Positions 42,044-51,622 of a stretch of DNA of 64,000 nucleotides are shown in pieces; within the stretch, counting starts at the first letter, position 1; every line of letters begins with the position of its first letter. The translations under genes were made by a program, and so were the position numbers. Under the pieces are notes generated by a model, which was given only the letters and a program-made list of their open reading frames with translations, was not told the DNA's origin and made no database searches. The DNA is from JASHVB01 sp035523995 (GTDB lineage Bacteria > Pseudomonadota > Alphaproteobacteria > Acetobacterales > Acetobacteraceae). The DNA lies in the NCBI GenBank assembly GCA_035523995.1, contig DATKPQ010000039.1:66615-130614 (forward strand). Reading direction: 5' to 3'.

Positions 42044-43330
42044 ATGTCCTATTTCGAGATCGTCGCCATTCTGTTGCTGGTCACCGCGACGGCGGGCTTC
42101 ATCAATTACCGCTGGCTGCATATGCCCAGCGCGATCGGCTTGCTCGTCATCGCCCTGCTGCTGTCGCTCGGCGTTACCTTGGCCGGCCACATCGCCGCAG
42201 CCGCCGGTCTGCGCACCGGCATCGCGCAGGCGCTGACCGCGGCGGACCTGCCGCATCTTCTGTTTGACAGCGTGTTGAGCTTCATGTTGTTCGCCGGTGC
42301 GCTGCATCTGGATCTGCGGGAGCTCCGCGATCACAGCGCGACCGTGCTCGTGCTGGCCACCGTCGGCGTGCTGCTGTCCATCGCGCTGTATGGCGGCGCG
42401 ATGTGGTGGTTGTTCCGCCTGAGCGGCGCAGCGGTGCCTCTGCCCTGGTGTCTGGTGCTGGGCGCCGTTCTCGCACCCACCGATCCGATCGCAGTCACCG
42501 GTCTGCTGCGGGAGGTGGGGTTGCCGCAGGGCTTGCTCGCCGTCATCACCGGCGAAAGTCTGTTCAATGACGGGGTCGCGGTCGTGGTGTTCACCGTCCT
42601 GTTGGACGTCGCCATTGGCGGGAGCGGTCATTCGGGCTGGCTTTCCCCTGTATGGGCCTTCCTGCGCGAGGCAGGCGGAGGTGCCATGTTGGGTCTGGCC
42701 GCCGGTTGGATCGCCTGCGCGGCCATGCGGCTGGTGGACGACTACAACCTGGAACTGACGATTACGCTGGCCCTGGTGACCGTGACCTATAGCGTGGCGA
42801 GCCAGCTTGGTCTCTCCGGCCCGATCGCGGTGGTGCTCTCAGGCGTGCTGGTCGGCAGCCACGGCACCCAACACGCCATGAGCGAAACGACACGCACCAA
42901 CATCATCCTGTTCTGGTCCCTGATCGACGAACTGCTGACCGCTCTGCTGTTCCTGCTGGTGGGGCTGGAGACACTGACGATCGACACGGGCCGCCTGTGG
43001 CCGGGGATGATGGCCGGCGGCGTCGTTCTGGCTGTGCTGGTGCGTTTCATCAGCGCCGGGCTGCCGGCAGCGATGCTGAACCTGCGGCGGCTGCATCAAT
43101 GGCGCGGCGTCGCGGTGCTGACCTGGGGCGGGCTGCGGGGCGGCCTGTCGGTGGCTATGGCGCTGAGCCTGCCGGATGGGGCGTATCGCACACCGTTGCT
43201 ACAGGTCTGCTACGCCGTGGTGGTGTTCACGATCGTGGTGCAGGGACTGACGATGCCGCCGCTGGTGCGCCTGCTGTACGGGGCGCCGGTAAGGGCACGG
43301 GGCGGCGGTAAGGGCGCCGGAACGGCATGA
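42044..43330 (+). CDS. CPA1 family sodium/proton antiporter
   Basis: 428 residues, about twelve membrane helices, and no cytosolic C-terminal domain. The transport signature is intact: APTDPIAVTGLLREVGLPQ with the conserved Asp, and ITGESLFNDGVAVVVFTVLL with the FND motif that forms the ion site. GLRGGLSVAMALSLPDG is the conserved final-helix segment with Arg. Resembles YjcE/NhaP-type proteins exchanging Na+, Li+ or K+ for protons. Stands alone with its own start; the ribosome site is weak. Confidence 0.92.
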   Translation: MSYFEIVAILLLVTATAGFINYRWLHMPSAIGLLVIALLLSLGVTLAGHIAAAAGLRTGIAQALTAADLPHLLFDSVLSFMLFAGALHLDLRELRDHSATVLVLATVGVLLSIALYGGAMWWLFRLSGAAVPLPWCLVLGAVLAPTDPIAVTGLLREVGLPQGLLAVITGESLFNDGVAVVVFTVLLDVAIGGSGHSGWLSPVWAFLREAGGGAMLGLAAGWIACAAMRLVDDYNLELTITLALVTVTYSVASQLGLSGPIAVVLSGVLVGSHGTQHAMSETTRTNIILFWSLIDELLTALLFLLVGLETLTIDTGRLWPGMMAGGVVLAVLVRFISAGLPAAMLNLRRLHQWRGVAVLTWGGLRGGLSVAMALSLPDGAYRTPLLQVCYAVVVFTIVVQGLTMPPLVRLLYGAPVRARGGGKGAGTA

Positions 43331-44145
43331 CAGGGGTAGGGTGGGGCATGGTAGCCGCAGGCCGAAGCAGCATCATGGGGTGTAGGGCGGTGCGGCGTGG
43401 CTGGAATCACCATGGCGGGACCGCCGTGTCGGTTCCGTTCCCCAATGGGAACAACCGACCCGTCATGACTCGCCGTGAGCCGGCCACCAGTGCACAACCG
43501 ATCGGGTCGCCGCGCGACCGCACCCGATCATCGATGGAAGACGGCCGCCGAACCGCAATCCAAAGCCAAGGCCCATGGCCCGGCCATAAACGACCACAGT
43601 CGGCGCAGCACCGGTCAGGCCTGACTTGCAGGGGCGGTATGGCACGAGTGGGGCAGTGGCACCGGTGCAGCACGAAGCAGCGGGGGAAGCGAGCAGCGGC
43701 GGCGGGCAACCTCGTCGATGCCGAATCCGAACGACTGACCGCGGTTGGGAGCAATGCCGCGACCGCGCGCGCGAGACAGCCGGGCGGCACTATAGGGGGT
43801 AACTAACCAATGGTCAACATAAATAACAGATCGTGTCTTGTTTTTTTTACCACCGGCACCTCGCGCCTGCGCTCTGACAGTGTGGCGTAGCTGCCGAAGC
43901 CGATCACGGTATGCCGGTAGTGTCGCTGTCTGACCAATACACCGGCCTTTGTGTTTGCCGGGAGCGCTCCTGGCGGCACTGCCGTTTTCTAGTTGTGTTG
44001 GCGCCTTGCTGAGACCTTCTCTGAAGCCAAGAGCGTGGCAGAGTGGGACTTCCGTCAAGCGTGACGAGCCTGTGACGTTCTTCACACGCCCCCCGCGACA
44101 TGGGTGGTATTGTAAATGTCGGGCAGTTTCAAAGGAGGGATCGCA
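43331..44145. other. Long gene-poor stretch
   Basis: About 815 bp with no recognisable gene. Open frames on both strands have biased, low-information translations without start signals. A T-run at 43840-43850 has no associated stem. The right end gives way to the ribosome site of the protease-like gene at 44146. Confidence 0.5.
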
Positions 44146-44745
44146 ATGGTCGCGCGTTCGCAACCACCTATGTTGCGCCAACCGGCAGGCAGCCTCAAAT
44201 GCTGGGCATACGCATTGTCGTCATGGATGGCGGTAACGCACGCTCGGAAAGCCACAGCGCCTGAGGCGATCATCGCCGCCTGCCGGTCCTTCTGCGTCTT
44301 TGGGAGCGACGCCCTCAATCCAAAATTCATCGACAAGATTTTGGAATCTCCGTTCATTCGTATGGGATGGAAGGTCCTGGACGGCGCTGACCTCGATCTT
44401 GCAGAGGTCGATGTCTTGCTGCATTTTGGCTACATATATGTCATAGCCGACGTTAAGCGAGGACCCCTCGCTGTCGGGCCGCCGCCGCCGTCGCATGCCC
44501 GCCTGATTTACAAGAATACTGATCCCAAGCTGGTTGCGGCCGGCAGCGCGACGGCGCAACTTGGGGTGATGGACCCGATTTCGGGCGATACGATCTGGGA
44601 TCTGCGTGATGTAGGAAACTTCAATCTGATCCTTGGATTTCCTCAGGAGAACCTGAACGATTCGCCCGCGACGCCCCCGTTCAGGCAATGGCTTGCACGA
44701 GTGAACGACAAGGAAGTGACCCAGTTTACTCCAGCCGCACCCTGA
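44146..44745 (+). CDS. Papain-like cysteine protease candidate
   Basis: 199 residues from the ATG at 44146, preceded by AAAGGAGGG six bases upstream. The N terminus reads RQPAGSLKCWAYALSSWM: a Gln seven residues before a Cys-Trp-Ala, the arrangement of the oxyanion Gln and nucleophilic Cys in papain-like peptidases (AvrRpt2/C70 and C39 groups). A His follows at PSHARLIYKN (about 120) and an Asp at VMDPISGDTIWD (about 143), in the right order for a catalytic triad. No signal peptide or propeptide. GC content is somewhat lower than in the neighbours. Orphan; could be an effector, a toxin or a domesticated protease. Confidence 0.65.
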   Translation: MVARSQPPMLRQPAGSLKCWAYALSSWMAVTHARKATAPEAIIAACRSFCVFGSDALNPKFIDKILESPFIRMGWKVLDGADLDLAEVDVLLHFGYIYVIADVKRGPLAVGPPPPSHARLIYKNTDPKLVAAGSATAQLGVMDPISGDTIWDLRDVGNFNLILGFPQENLNDSPATPPFRQWLARVNDKEVTQFTPAAP

Positions 44746-45035
44746 TGGCGGCGCCTGTTCTTCACCCAAGCGGCAGCACGCTGGGAGCAGACTGTGCGAC
44801 CAAATCTCGCGGACTTGCCCCGCCTCCGGCCCGTCCTCGACCCGCTTTCGTGCGAGCGCTCAAGTGAGGTCGCGGTCTGCTTCGAAAGCCTGGAATTCAA
44901 CGACGTCCGGATTAGGCAAACGCTGGCGCGTCCTGGACGGAGTGATCAGTGCACCCTTCGCGCGCGGCGTTGCCATCAACGCTGCAATCTCACGTGGCGA
45001 AAAGCTTGATCTCGAACACGGTGTACTTTGAAAGA

Positions 45036-46616
45036 TCAGTTCCTGCCTTCGGATTTTGCCGCAATTTCGGCAAGGAGCAGTTCCAGATCCGCGAGGCTGA
45101 CCGGCTTCACAAGGTGATAATCAAACCCCGCCTCCGACGCCAAGACCTTGTCCCGCTCCCGCCCCCAGCCGGTTTGCGCGATGATCGTCAATTTTTTGAA
45201 ACGTTCGTCCCGGCGAAACGCACGGCAGACGGCATACCCATCCATCCCCGGCAGCCCGATATCGAGCACGATCACGTCCGGCCCGAACGTCTCCGCTGCC
45301 CGAAGCGCAGCCCGTCCGTCGTCGGCGAGGTGATAGGTATGACCAATCTCCTCCAGCATCAGACCGACGGTCTGTGCAACCGCTTCGTTGTCGTCCACCA
45401 CCAGTACCTTCAACGACCGGCTGGCCGGCGCTGATTGCGAGGGCGCTTCGACCTCGGGCAGCGGCGGCAGCAGGCTGGCATCGGCAATCGGAAGCCGCAC
45501 CGTGAATCTGCTGCCTTTGCCGACGCCGGGACTCTCCAAGGCAACCGAACCGCCGTGCATGGCAACCAGCCGCCGCACCAGCGCGAGCCCAATACCAAGG
45601 CCTCCTTTCGCACGACCATCATGATAATCGATCTGAGTGAACAATTCGAACACGCGCGACTGCATATTGAGGGGAATGCCGAGGCCGTTGTCCGTCACGG
45701 TGATCTCTGCCTCGTCGCCGTCGCGCTCGACCGAGAGCGTGATGCGTCCACCCTCCGGCGTATATTTCGCCGCGTTGTTGAGAAGGTTACTGACCACCTG
45801 CGCAAGCCGCGTCAGATCGGCGTCGAGCCAAATCGCGTCCGGCGATGTCTTCACCGTCAACGAATGTCCCGCAGCCTCGATCAACGGCTGGCTTGCCTCC
45901 AGCGCCGAGCGGACGACGTCCACAGCCTGAATGGCCTGCTTGCGCAGCTCGATCTTGCCCTGGGTCACCCGCGACACATCCAGGAGATCGTCGATCAGGC
46001 GCACAAGATGGACGAGCTGTCGGTCCATCATGTCGCGGATATTGTTCGCGTCGGCGCTGTTGGGATTCTTGCGCAGGATATCCAGGCCATGCCGCAGCGG
46101 CGCGAGCGGGTTGCGCAACTCATGCGCCAAGGTTGCCAGGAATTCGTCCTTGCGCCGGTCGGATTCCTGGAGGGCTTCGGCGTAGGCCTGCAGTTCGTCT
46201 CGCTGCGCGGCGATCTGCTGCCGTTGCCGGTACAGCTCGAAGAACACCTCGGCCTTGCTGCGCAGGATGTCCGCTTCGATCGGCTTCTGGATGAAATCGA
46301 CCGCGCCGGCCTCGTAGCCGCGGAAGCGGCGTTGGCTGTCGGCAGTTCCCGCCGTGACGAACATGATCGGGATACGCCGCGTGCGTTCATTGCCGCGCAT
46401 CAGTTCGGCGAGCTCGAAACCGTTCAGTCCGGGCATCTGCACGTCGATCAGCGCGAGCGCCACGTCGTGCCGCAGCAAGAGCTCCAGCGCCTCGTCACCG
46501 GAGCGTGCCTTGAGCTGCACCAGCCCGTCTCGGCGCAGCAGCGCCGCGAGGGAAAACAGATTCTCCTCCAGATCATCCACCAGGAGGAAATGAACAGGCG
46601 CGATCGTCGCGGTCAT
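45036..46616 (-). CDS. REC-histidine kinase-REC hybrid protein
   Basis: 526-residue cytosolic signalling protein. N-terminal receiver (residues 5-125) with Asp in DVALALIDVQMPGLNG, a coiled-coil linker (QRDELQAYAEALQESDRRKD), HisKA with H in FLATLAHELRNPLAPL, HATPase with VTDNGLGI and KGGLGIGLALVRRLV, and a second receiver (about 400-520, DVIVLDIGLPGMDG). Its ATG overlaps the cheB stop, so it is the last gene of the four-gene operon. Receiver at the front means it can be phosphorylated by the upstream hybrid kinase. Confidence 0.93.
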   Translation of the reverse strand: MTATIAPVHFLLVDDLEENLFSLAALLRRDGLVQLKARSGDEALELLLRHDVALALIDVQMPGLNGFELAELMRGNERTRRIPIMFVTAGTADSQRRFRGYEAGAVDFIQKPIEADILRSKAEVFFELYRQRQQIAAQRDELQAYAEALQESDRRKDEFLATLAHELRNPLAPLRHGLDILRKNPNSADANNIRDMMDRQLVHLVRLIDDLLDVSRVTQGKIELRKQAIQAVDVVRSALEASQPLIEAAGHSLTVKTSPDAIWLDADLTRLAQVVSNLLNNAAKYTPEGGRITLSVERDGDEAEITVTDNGLGIPLNMQSRVFELFTQIDYHDGRAKGGLGIGLALVRRLVAMHGGSVALESPGVGKGSRFTVRLPIADASLLPPLPEVEAPSQSAPASRSLKVLVVDDNEAVAQTVGLMLEEIGHTYHLADDGRAALRAAETFGPDVIVLDIGLPGMDGYAVCRAFRRDERFKKLTIIAQTGWGRERDKVLASEAGFDYHLVKPVSLADLELLLAEIAAKSEGRN

Positions 46617-47188
46617 GCCTTATCGATGTCCTGTAGAAACGACGCTATCTGGCCCGGCGTCAACAGCAGGGCCGCCGGGCATTCCAGTTTCGCCGCCTCT
46701 GGCATGGCGGAGGCATAGGCGCTGTCCGGGGTTTGAACAATCACCGTGCCACCGGCCTCGGCTATGGCCTTCAGACCGGTCGCACCATCATTATTGGCGC
46801 CGGTCAGCACGATGCCGATCAGTCCCGGGCCATAGGCGTCGGCGGCGCTTTCGAACAATACGTTGATCGATGGACGAGAGTACAGCACAGGTACGTCATT
46901 GGACAGAGATAGGGTCCGGTCTTGTTCGACCAGCAGATGATAGTCCGGTGGGGCAAAATAGACCGTACCGCCGGACATTGGTTCCTTGTCTTGGGCTTCG
47001 CGGACCGCGATCCGGCATCTCGCCTGGAGCAATTCGGCCAGGATGCTCTTCTTGTCGCGGGGCAAATGGACGACGATCATCACCGCCAGCCGGTAGCCGG
47101 CCGGCAGTGACGGAAGGATCGACGACAACGTCTCCAGGGCTCCGGCAGACGCTCCGATCACGACCGCTTCAGGTGGGGTGGCGGTCAT
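46613..47188 (-). CDS. CheB-type methylesterase without receiver domain
   Basis: 191 residues comprising only the CheB catalytic domain. The triad is visible: Ser in VVIGASAGALETL (about 14), His in MIVVHLPRDKKS (about 41) and Asp in VLTGANNDGATGL (about 133). Normal chemotaxis CheB has a receiver in front; here it is missing, so regulation must come from a partner, plausibly the neighbouring receiver proteins. Four-base overlaps on both sides (with cheR and the REC-kinase gene) show co-translation. Substrate is presumably a glutamyl methyl ester on a signalling protein. Confidence 0.93.
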   Translation of the reverse strand: MTATPPEAVVIGASAGALETLSSILPSLPAGYRLAVMIVVHLPRDKKSILAELLQARCRIAVREAQDKEPMSGGTVYFAPPDYHLLVEQDRTLSLSNDVPVLYSRPSINVLFESAADAYGPGLIGIVLTGANNDGATGLKAIAEAGGTVIVQTPDSAYASAMPEAAKLECPAALLLTPGQIASFLQDIDKA

Positions 47189-48009
47189 ACTTCACCCTTT
47201 TGATAGATTTTTTCGTCTCGCACGAAATCGGCGAACGAACCGGCATGCTCAGAGAAGCGCAGGCTCTCCTTCGATCCGAGCCCGAGAAACCCCTTTCGCG
47301 CCAGCGAATCCCGGAACAACCGCAGCGCCCGGTCCTGCAGACGGCGGTTGAAATAGATCAGCACGTTGCGGCAAGAGATCAGGTGCATTTCGGCGAAAAC
47401 GGCATCGGTCACCAGGCTGTGGTCCGAGAAGACGACGCGCTGGCGCAGCGTCTTGTCAAATGATGCTCGGTGGTAGGCTGCGCTGTAATAGTCCGACAGC
47501 GACGATTTGCCGCCGGACTTGCGGTGATTTTCGGTAAAGAGCTGAAGGCGATCCAGGTCGTAGATCCCGGCTTCGGCCGCCGCCAGCGCGTTCTGGTTGA
47601 TGTCGGTGGCATAGAATAACGTGCGTTGCTCCAGTCCCTCCTCACGGAAAAGTATGACAAGGGAATAGACTTCTTCTCCCCCGCCGCAGCCCGCAACCCA
47701 GATCTTCAGCGAAGGGTAGGTCCGCAGGTGCGGCACCACCTTCTCGCGGATCGCCCGGTAATAGGAAGGATCACGGAACATCTCGCTGACCTGGATTGTC
47801 AGATAGTTCAAAAGGCGCGGCAGCACCGTTTCGTCATGCAGCAGGCCGTCCTGGAGCGCAGATACGCTTGCAAACCCCATCTGCTCTCGTGCTTGTCTCA
47901 GGCGCCGTTTCACCGATGCCAGAGCGTAATTACGAAAGTCGTAGTGGAATTTCTGGTACAGAGCCTCCAGCAGCAGCTTGATCTCGATGTCTTCGATTTT
48001 TTCGGACAC
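47185..48009 (-). CDS. CheR-type protein-glutamate O-methyltransferase
   Basis: 274 residues. An N-terminal helical domain (LLLEALYQKFHYDFRNYALAS) is followed by the S-adenosylmethionine fold with WVAGCGGGEEVYSLVILFRE, the ATDINQNALAAAEAGIYD acidic loop and HLISCRNVLIYFN. It ends DEKIYQKGEV, without TPRs. The gene starts nine bases after the stop of the large hybrid kinase gene and overlaps cheB. No chemoreceptor (MCP) or CheA/CheW gene is nearby, so the CheR/CheB pair probably modifies a non-chemotactic sensor, possibly the CHASE3 kinase. Confidence 0.94.
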   Translation of the reverse strand: MSEKIEDIEIKLLLEALYQKFHYDFRNYALASVKRRLRQAREQMGFASVSALQDGLLHDETVLPRLLNYLTIQVSEMFRDPSYYRAIREKVVPHLRTYPSLKIWVAGCGGGEEVYSLVILFREEGLEQRTLFYATDINQNALAAAEAGIYDLDRLQLFTENHRKSGGKSSLSDYYSAAYHRASFDKTLRQRVVFSDHSLVTDAVFAEMHLISCRNVLIYFNRRLQDRALRLFRDSLARKGFLGLGSKESLRFSEHAGSFADFVRDEKIYQKGEV

Positions 48010-48018
48010 GGGATTCCG

Positions 48019-51000
48019 TTATCGCGGCATCCAGACGCGCACGAGGGAGAGAAGCTTCTCCACGTCCAGCGGCTTCGCCATGTAGTCGTTTGCCCCGGCC
48101 TGGATGCAGCGTTCCTGGTCATCCGGCATGGCTTTTGCGGTCAGAGTGATGATCGGCAGCTTCTGCCACTCGGCACGCCGGCGAATCGTGCGCGTGGCGG
48201 TCAGGCCGTCCATGACCGGCATCATGACGTCCATCAGGACGAGGTCGATCGCCCTGGCCCGATCGCCCGCGGACTTTTCCAGGGCATCGAGCGCTTCCTG
48301 GCCGTTCCGCGCGATCTCGATCCGTGCGCCGCGTGCCTCGAGGATATTGGTCAGCGCATACACGTTGCGGACATCGTCCTCCACAATCAGAATCCGCCGC
48401 CCTTCGAGAATGGCGTCACGATTCCGTGCCCTGCGGATCATGTTCTGTTGCTCGTCCGGCAGTTCAGAGACGACCTGGTGAAGGAACAACGTGACTTCAT
48501 CAAGCAAGCGCTCGGGTGATTTCGCGCCTTTGATGATGATCGATTTCGAATACCGGCGCAGCCGCTGCTCGTCATCTGCGGAGAGCTCGCGCCCGGTGTA
48601 AACGATCACCGGTGGGAACGAATAAGCGTCCTCGCGACTCAGCGTCTCCAGCAGCGAGTAACCCGAGGCATCGGGCAACGAGAGATCGAGCACCATGCAA
48701 TCGAAAGTTTGCTCCTGGAGCAGCTCAAGGCATTCCGCTGCCGTTCCCACGGCAATCGCCTGAACGTCACCGGAGGATAGCAACCTGGCCACGGCGTCAC
48801 GCTGGACTGGATCGTCCTCGACGATCAGCACACGGTGCATGTCCTGCGCCAACTTGGCCTCGAGCTTCCTCAGGACGTCGGCCAACTCTTCGCGGGCGAC
48901 CGGCTTCAGCATATGCCCAACCGCGCCCAGCGAGAGCGCAGTCTGCGCGTGGTCGCTTGCCGAGACGACGTGGATCGGAATATGGCGCGTCTTCACGTTC
49001 CGTTTCAGGCGATCGAGGACCGAAAGGCCCGACTGGTCCGGCAATCCCACATCGAGAATCACCGCGTTCGGCACGTATTTCTTTGCAAGCATCAGTGCCT
49101 CCTCGGCCGTGCTCGCGACCAGCGACTGGAAGCCCATCTCGTGCGCCTGGTCGCGCAGAATGCGGGCGAAGGAGTCATCATCCTCGATGACGAGCAAGAC
49201 GCGCCTCGCATCGGAGATCCGGTCACGGTCGTCCTCGACCTTGCGCGGTGCGACGACCGGCACCGTCGGCGCCACTGCGGCCGTCGGAATGGCAGGGACG
49301 CTCGCCGCAAGCGACAGCAGTTCGCGCGGCGGCACCAGCGCGGGATCGTAAACTTCCGGAATGACGACGGTGAATGTGCTGCCATGCCCCGGTCGGCTCT
49401 TGAGTTGCAGCGATCCCCCAAGCAATCGCACGAGTTCACGCGAGATCGACAGTCCCAGGCCAGTGCCGCCATATCTGCGGCTGATCGTACCGTCGGCCTG
49501 ATGGAACGCCTCGAACACGACCTGCTGTTGCTCCTCTGAAATGCCGATGCCGGTATCGGCGACGGACAAGGCGATCCGTCCGTTGCCTGCCCGTGAAATC
49601 CTGAGCCCGACCTGGCCCCGTTCGGTGAACTTGAACGCATTGGACAGCAGATTCTTCAGCACCTGCTCCAGCCTCTGCTGGTCGGTATCGAGCGTCGCCG
49701 GGCATTCCGGCGCAATATCGATCTCGAAGCCAAGCTGCTTCTCCCGGGCAACATGGTCGAACATCTGCCGAAGATCGCTAGCCAAACGCTCGAGCGACAT
49801 TTCCTGGGGGCGGATTTCCACGTGCCCGGCCTCGATCTTCGACAGGTCCAGGATGTCATTGATCAGGCTCAGCAGGTCATGGCCGGATGACAGAATTGTG
49901 TTAGCGTAGTTCACCTGCTCTTCTGTCAGGTTCTCTTCCGGGTTATCCGCCAGTAATTTTGCCAGGATCAGCGAGGAATTGAGCGGCGTTCGCAGCTCAT
50001 GCGATATGTTGGCCAGGAAGTCGGACTTGTACCGGCTTGCTTGCTCCAGTTCCCGCGCCTTCAGTGCCACAGCCGCGTTCGACCGCTCGAGATCGTCCCG
50101 CTGTGCCTCCAATTGCTGCGCTTGTTCCTCGAGCTGGGCGTTGGTTTGCTCCAGCGCGATCTGCTGTTGCTCAAGCCGCCCCTGCGATTCCTTGAGCACA
50201 CGGCTCTGCTCTTCGAGTCCCTCGTTGGAAACGCGCAACTCCTCGCCCTGGGCCTGGAGTTCCTCGGACTGGCGTTGCGTCTCCTCGAGCAACTTCTGAA
50301 GCTCGGCACGATAGTCTGCCGAGCGGATTGCGATGCCGACGGGTTCGGAGACTTGCTCCAGAAGAGTAACGATGCGTTCGCTGACAGGGTGGATGAATCC
50401 AAGCTCAAGCACGGTGTTGACGCTGCCATCGGCGGTTGCCGGCGAGATGACCAGGTGTTTCGGTTTCGCCTGGCCCAGGGCTGAACCGACGGTCAGATAC
50501 CCATCCGGTACGTCCCGAATGAAGAAGGGTCGGCGCTCGGCGGCAGCCTGGCCAAGCAGCCCTTCCTTCAATGTAAAGCGTTCGATCAGCTTTGCATTCG
50601 CGGGGACGCCATAGGTCGCGATCCGTCGGTAGGCATCAGCGTCTCTGACAAAGACCGCACCGGCATGGGCATCCAGGTATCGCGCCAGGAATGCCAGGAT
50701 GCTCTCGCCAAGCTGCCCGGTGTTCTGATCGCCGAGCATCGCCGAACCGAGCCCCACATGGGCCGACTGCATCCAGTCCTGCCGTTGGCGTAGCGCCATC
50801 GCCCGCGTGACCAAAGAACCGACGATCGCCGTCAGGACAAGGCCAAGCAGGCTGGATAAAATGGCTGTCGCCAGGGCCCACCTGTAAGCGCTGTTCATTT
50901 CCGCGAGACGCTTGTCGCGAAGACCGGCTTCTTCCGGATCCATGGCGGCCAGTTGGCTGCGTATCGCATCCATCTCCGCTTTGCCCTGATTCGTGTCGAC

Positions 51001-51450
51001 GACCGCTGTAGCGGCATTGGGGCCGGCGGTACGGCGCAAATCTATGGTTACTTTGAGTTCTGCGAGTTTCGCGTCGATGTGGGATTTGAGCGGCGCGATG
51101 CGGGCCTGCTCGGTTGGATTGTCGCGCGTCAGGTCGGCCAGGTCCTTGGTCAGCGACGGAATTTGCGCCAGCGCCGCTTCGTAAGGCTGAAGGTACTTTT
51201 GATCGCCGGTCAGCAGGAAGCCGCGCTGTCCTGTCTCCGCATCCAGTACGTTCGCCAGCAGGTTGTCCAGTATGGAGATCACCCGGTGCGAGTGGATGAT
51301 CAACTGATTGTCGATCTTCAACGTCTGCAAATTGCGGTATGCGAACCCGCCGCTGGCCAGAAAGAACACCAGGACGGCCGCAAGGCCGAGCGATACGAGC
51401 GGGTCCAACCCCAATCTTCGTGTCAGCCCCGGCGCGGACGATGGTTTCAT
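48019..51450 (-). CDS. CHASE3-GAF hybrid histidine kinase with three receivers
   Basis: 1143 residues from the ATG at 51450 (GAGAG upstream). Order: membrane helix 1 (about 18-38), periplasmic CHASE3 domain (DAETGQRGFLLTGDQKYLQPY), membrane helix 2 (about 195-215), GAF-like domain (about 235-380), long coiled coil, HisKA (H in LANISHELRTPLNSSL, about 490), HATPase (DTGIGI, YGGTGLGLSI), then receivers with Asp in NAVILDVGLPDQSG, DCMVLDLSLPDASG and DLVLMDVMMPVMDG. A GTG at 51456 is an alternative start. Leads the operon with cheR, cheB and the REC-kinase-REC gene. Confidence 0.95.
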   Translation of the reverse strand: MKPSSAPGLTRRLGLDPLVSLGLAAVLVFFLASGGFAYRNLQTLKIDNQLIIHSHRVISILDNLLANVLDAETGQRGFLLTGDQKYLQPYEAALAQIPSLTKDLADLTRDNPTEQARIAPLKSHIDAKLAELKVTIDLRRTAGPNAATAVVDTNQGKAEMDAIRSQLAAMDPEEAGLRDKRLAEMNSAYRWALATAILSSLLGLVLTAIVGSLVTRAMALRQRQDWMQSAHVGLGSAMLGDQNTGQLGESILAFLARYLDAHAGAVFVRDADAYRRIATYGVPANAKLIERFTLKEGLLGQAAAERRPFFIRDVPDGYLTVGSALGQAKPKHLVISPATADGSVNTVLELGFIHPVSERIVTLLEQVSEPVGIAIRSADYRAELQKLLEETQRQSEELQAQGEELRVSNEGLEEQSRVLKESQGRLEQQQIALEQTNAQLEEQAQQLEAQRDDLERSNAAVALKARELEQASRYKSDFLANISHELRTPLNSSLILAKLLADNPEENLTEEQVNYANTILSSGHDLLSLINDILDLSKIEAGHVEIRPQEMSLERLASDLRQMFDHVAREKQLGFEIDIAPECPATLDTDQQRLEQVLKNLLSNAFKFTERGQVGLRISRAGNGRIALSVADTGIGISEEQQQVVFEAFHQADGTISRRYGGTGLGLSISRELVRLLGGSLQLKSRPGHGSTFTVVIPEVYDPALVPPRELLSLAASVPAIPTAAVAPTVPVVAPRKVEDDRDRISDARRVLLVIEDDDSFARILRDQAHEMGFQSLVASTAEEALMLAKKYVPNAVILDVGLPDQSGLSVLDRLKRNVKTRHIPIHVVSASDHAQTALSLGAVGHMLKPVAREELADVLRKLEAKLAQDMHRVLIVEDDPVQRDAVARLLSSGDVQAIAVGTAAECLELLQEQTFDCMVLDLSLPDASGYSLLETLSREDAYSFPPVIVYTGRELSADDEQRLRRYSKSIIIKGAKSPERLLDEVTLFLHQVVSELPDEQQNMIRRARNRDAILEGRRILIVEDDVRNVYALTNILEARGARIEIARNGQEALDALEKSAGDRARAIDLVLMDVMMPVMDGLTATRTIRRRAEWQKLPIITLTAKAMPDDQERCIQAGANDYMAKPLDVEKLLSLVRVWMPR

Positions 51451-51622
51451 GAACACTCTCGTTGACGTGAGGCGAGGCGGTGGCGGGCAAAGGCGCGCAC
51501 ATCAACTATAGAGCCGGGACCGAGCCGGCAGGTACCACACATTGTTGAAATTATGTCGTGCCTGTCCGGGAGCGATACATGCCGACACGCGATACATCCG
51601 CGTCGTACCGCCGCGATGGCGG

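Noticed and set aside
43327..43806. Plus-strand frame of 159 codons after the antiporter
   Set aside because: No domain or ribosome site, and composition is random-like.
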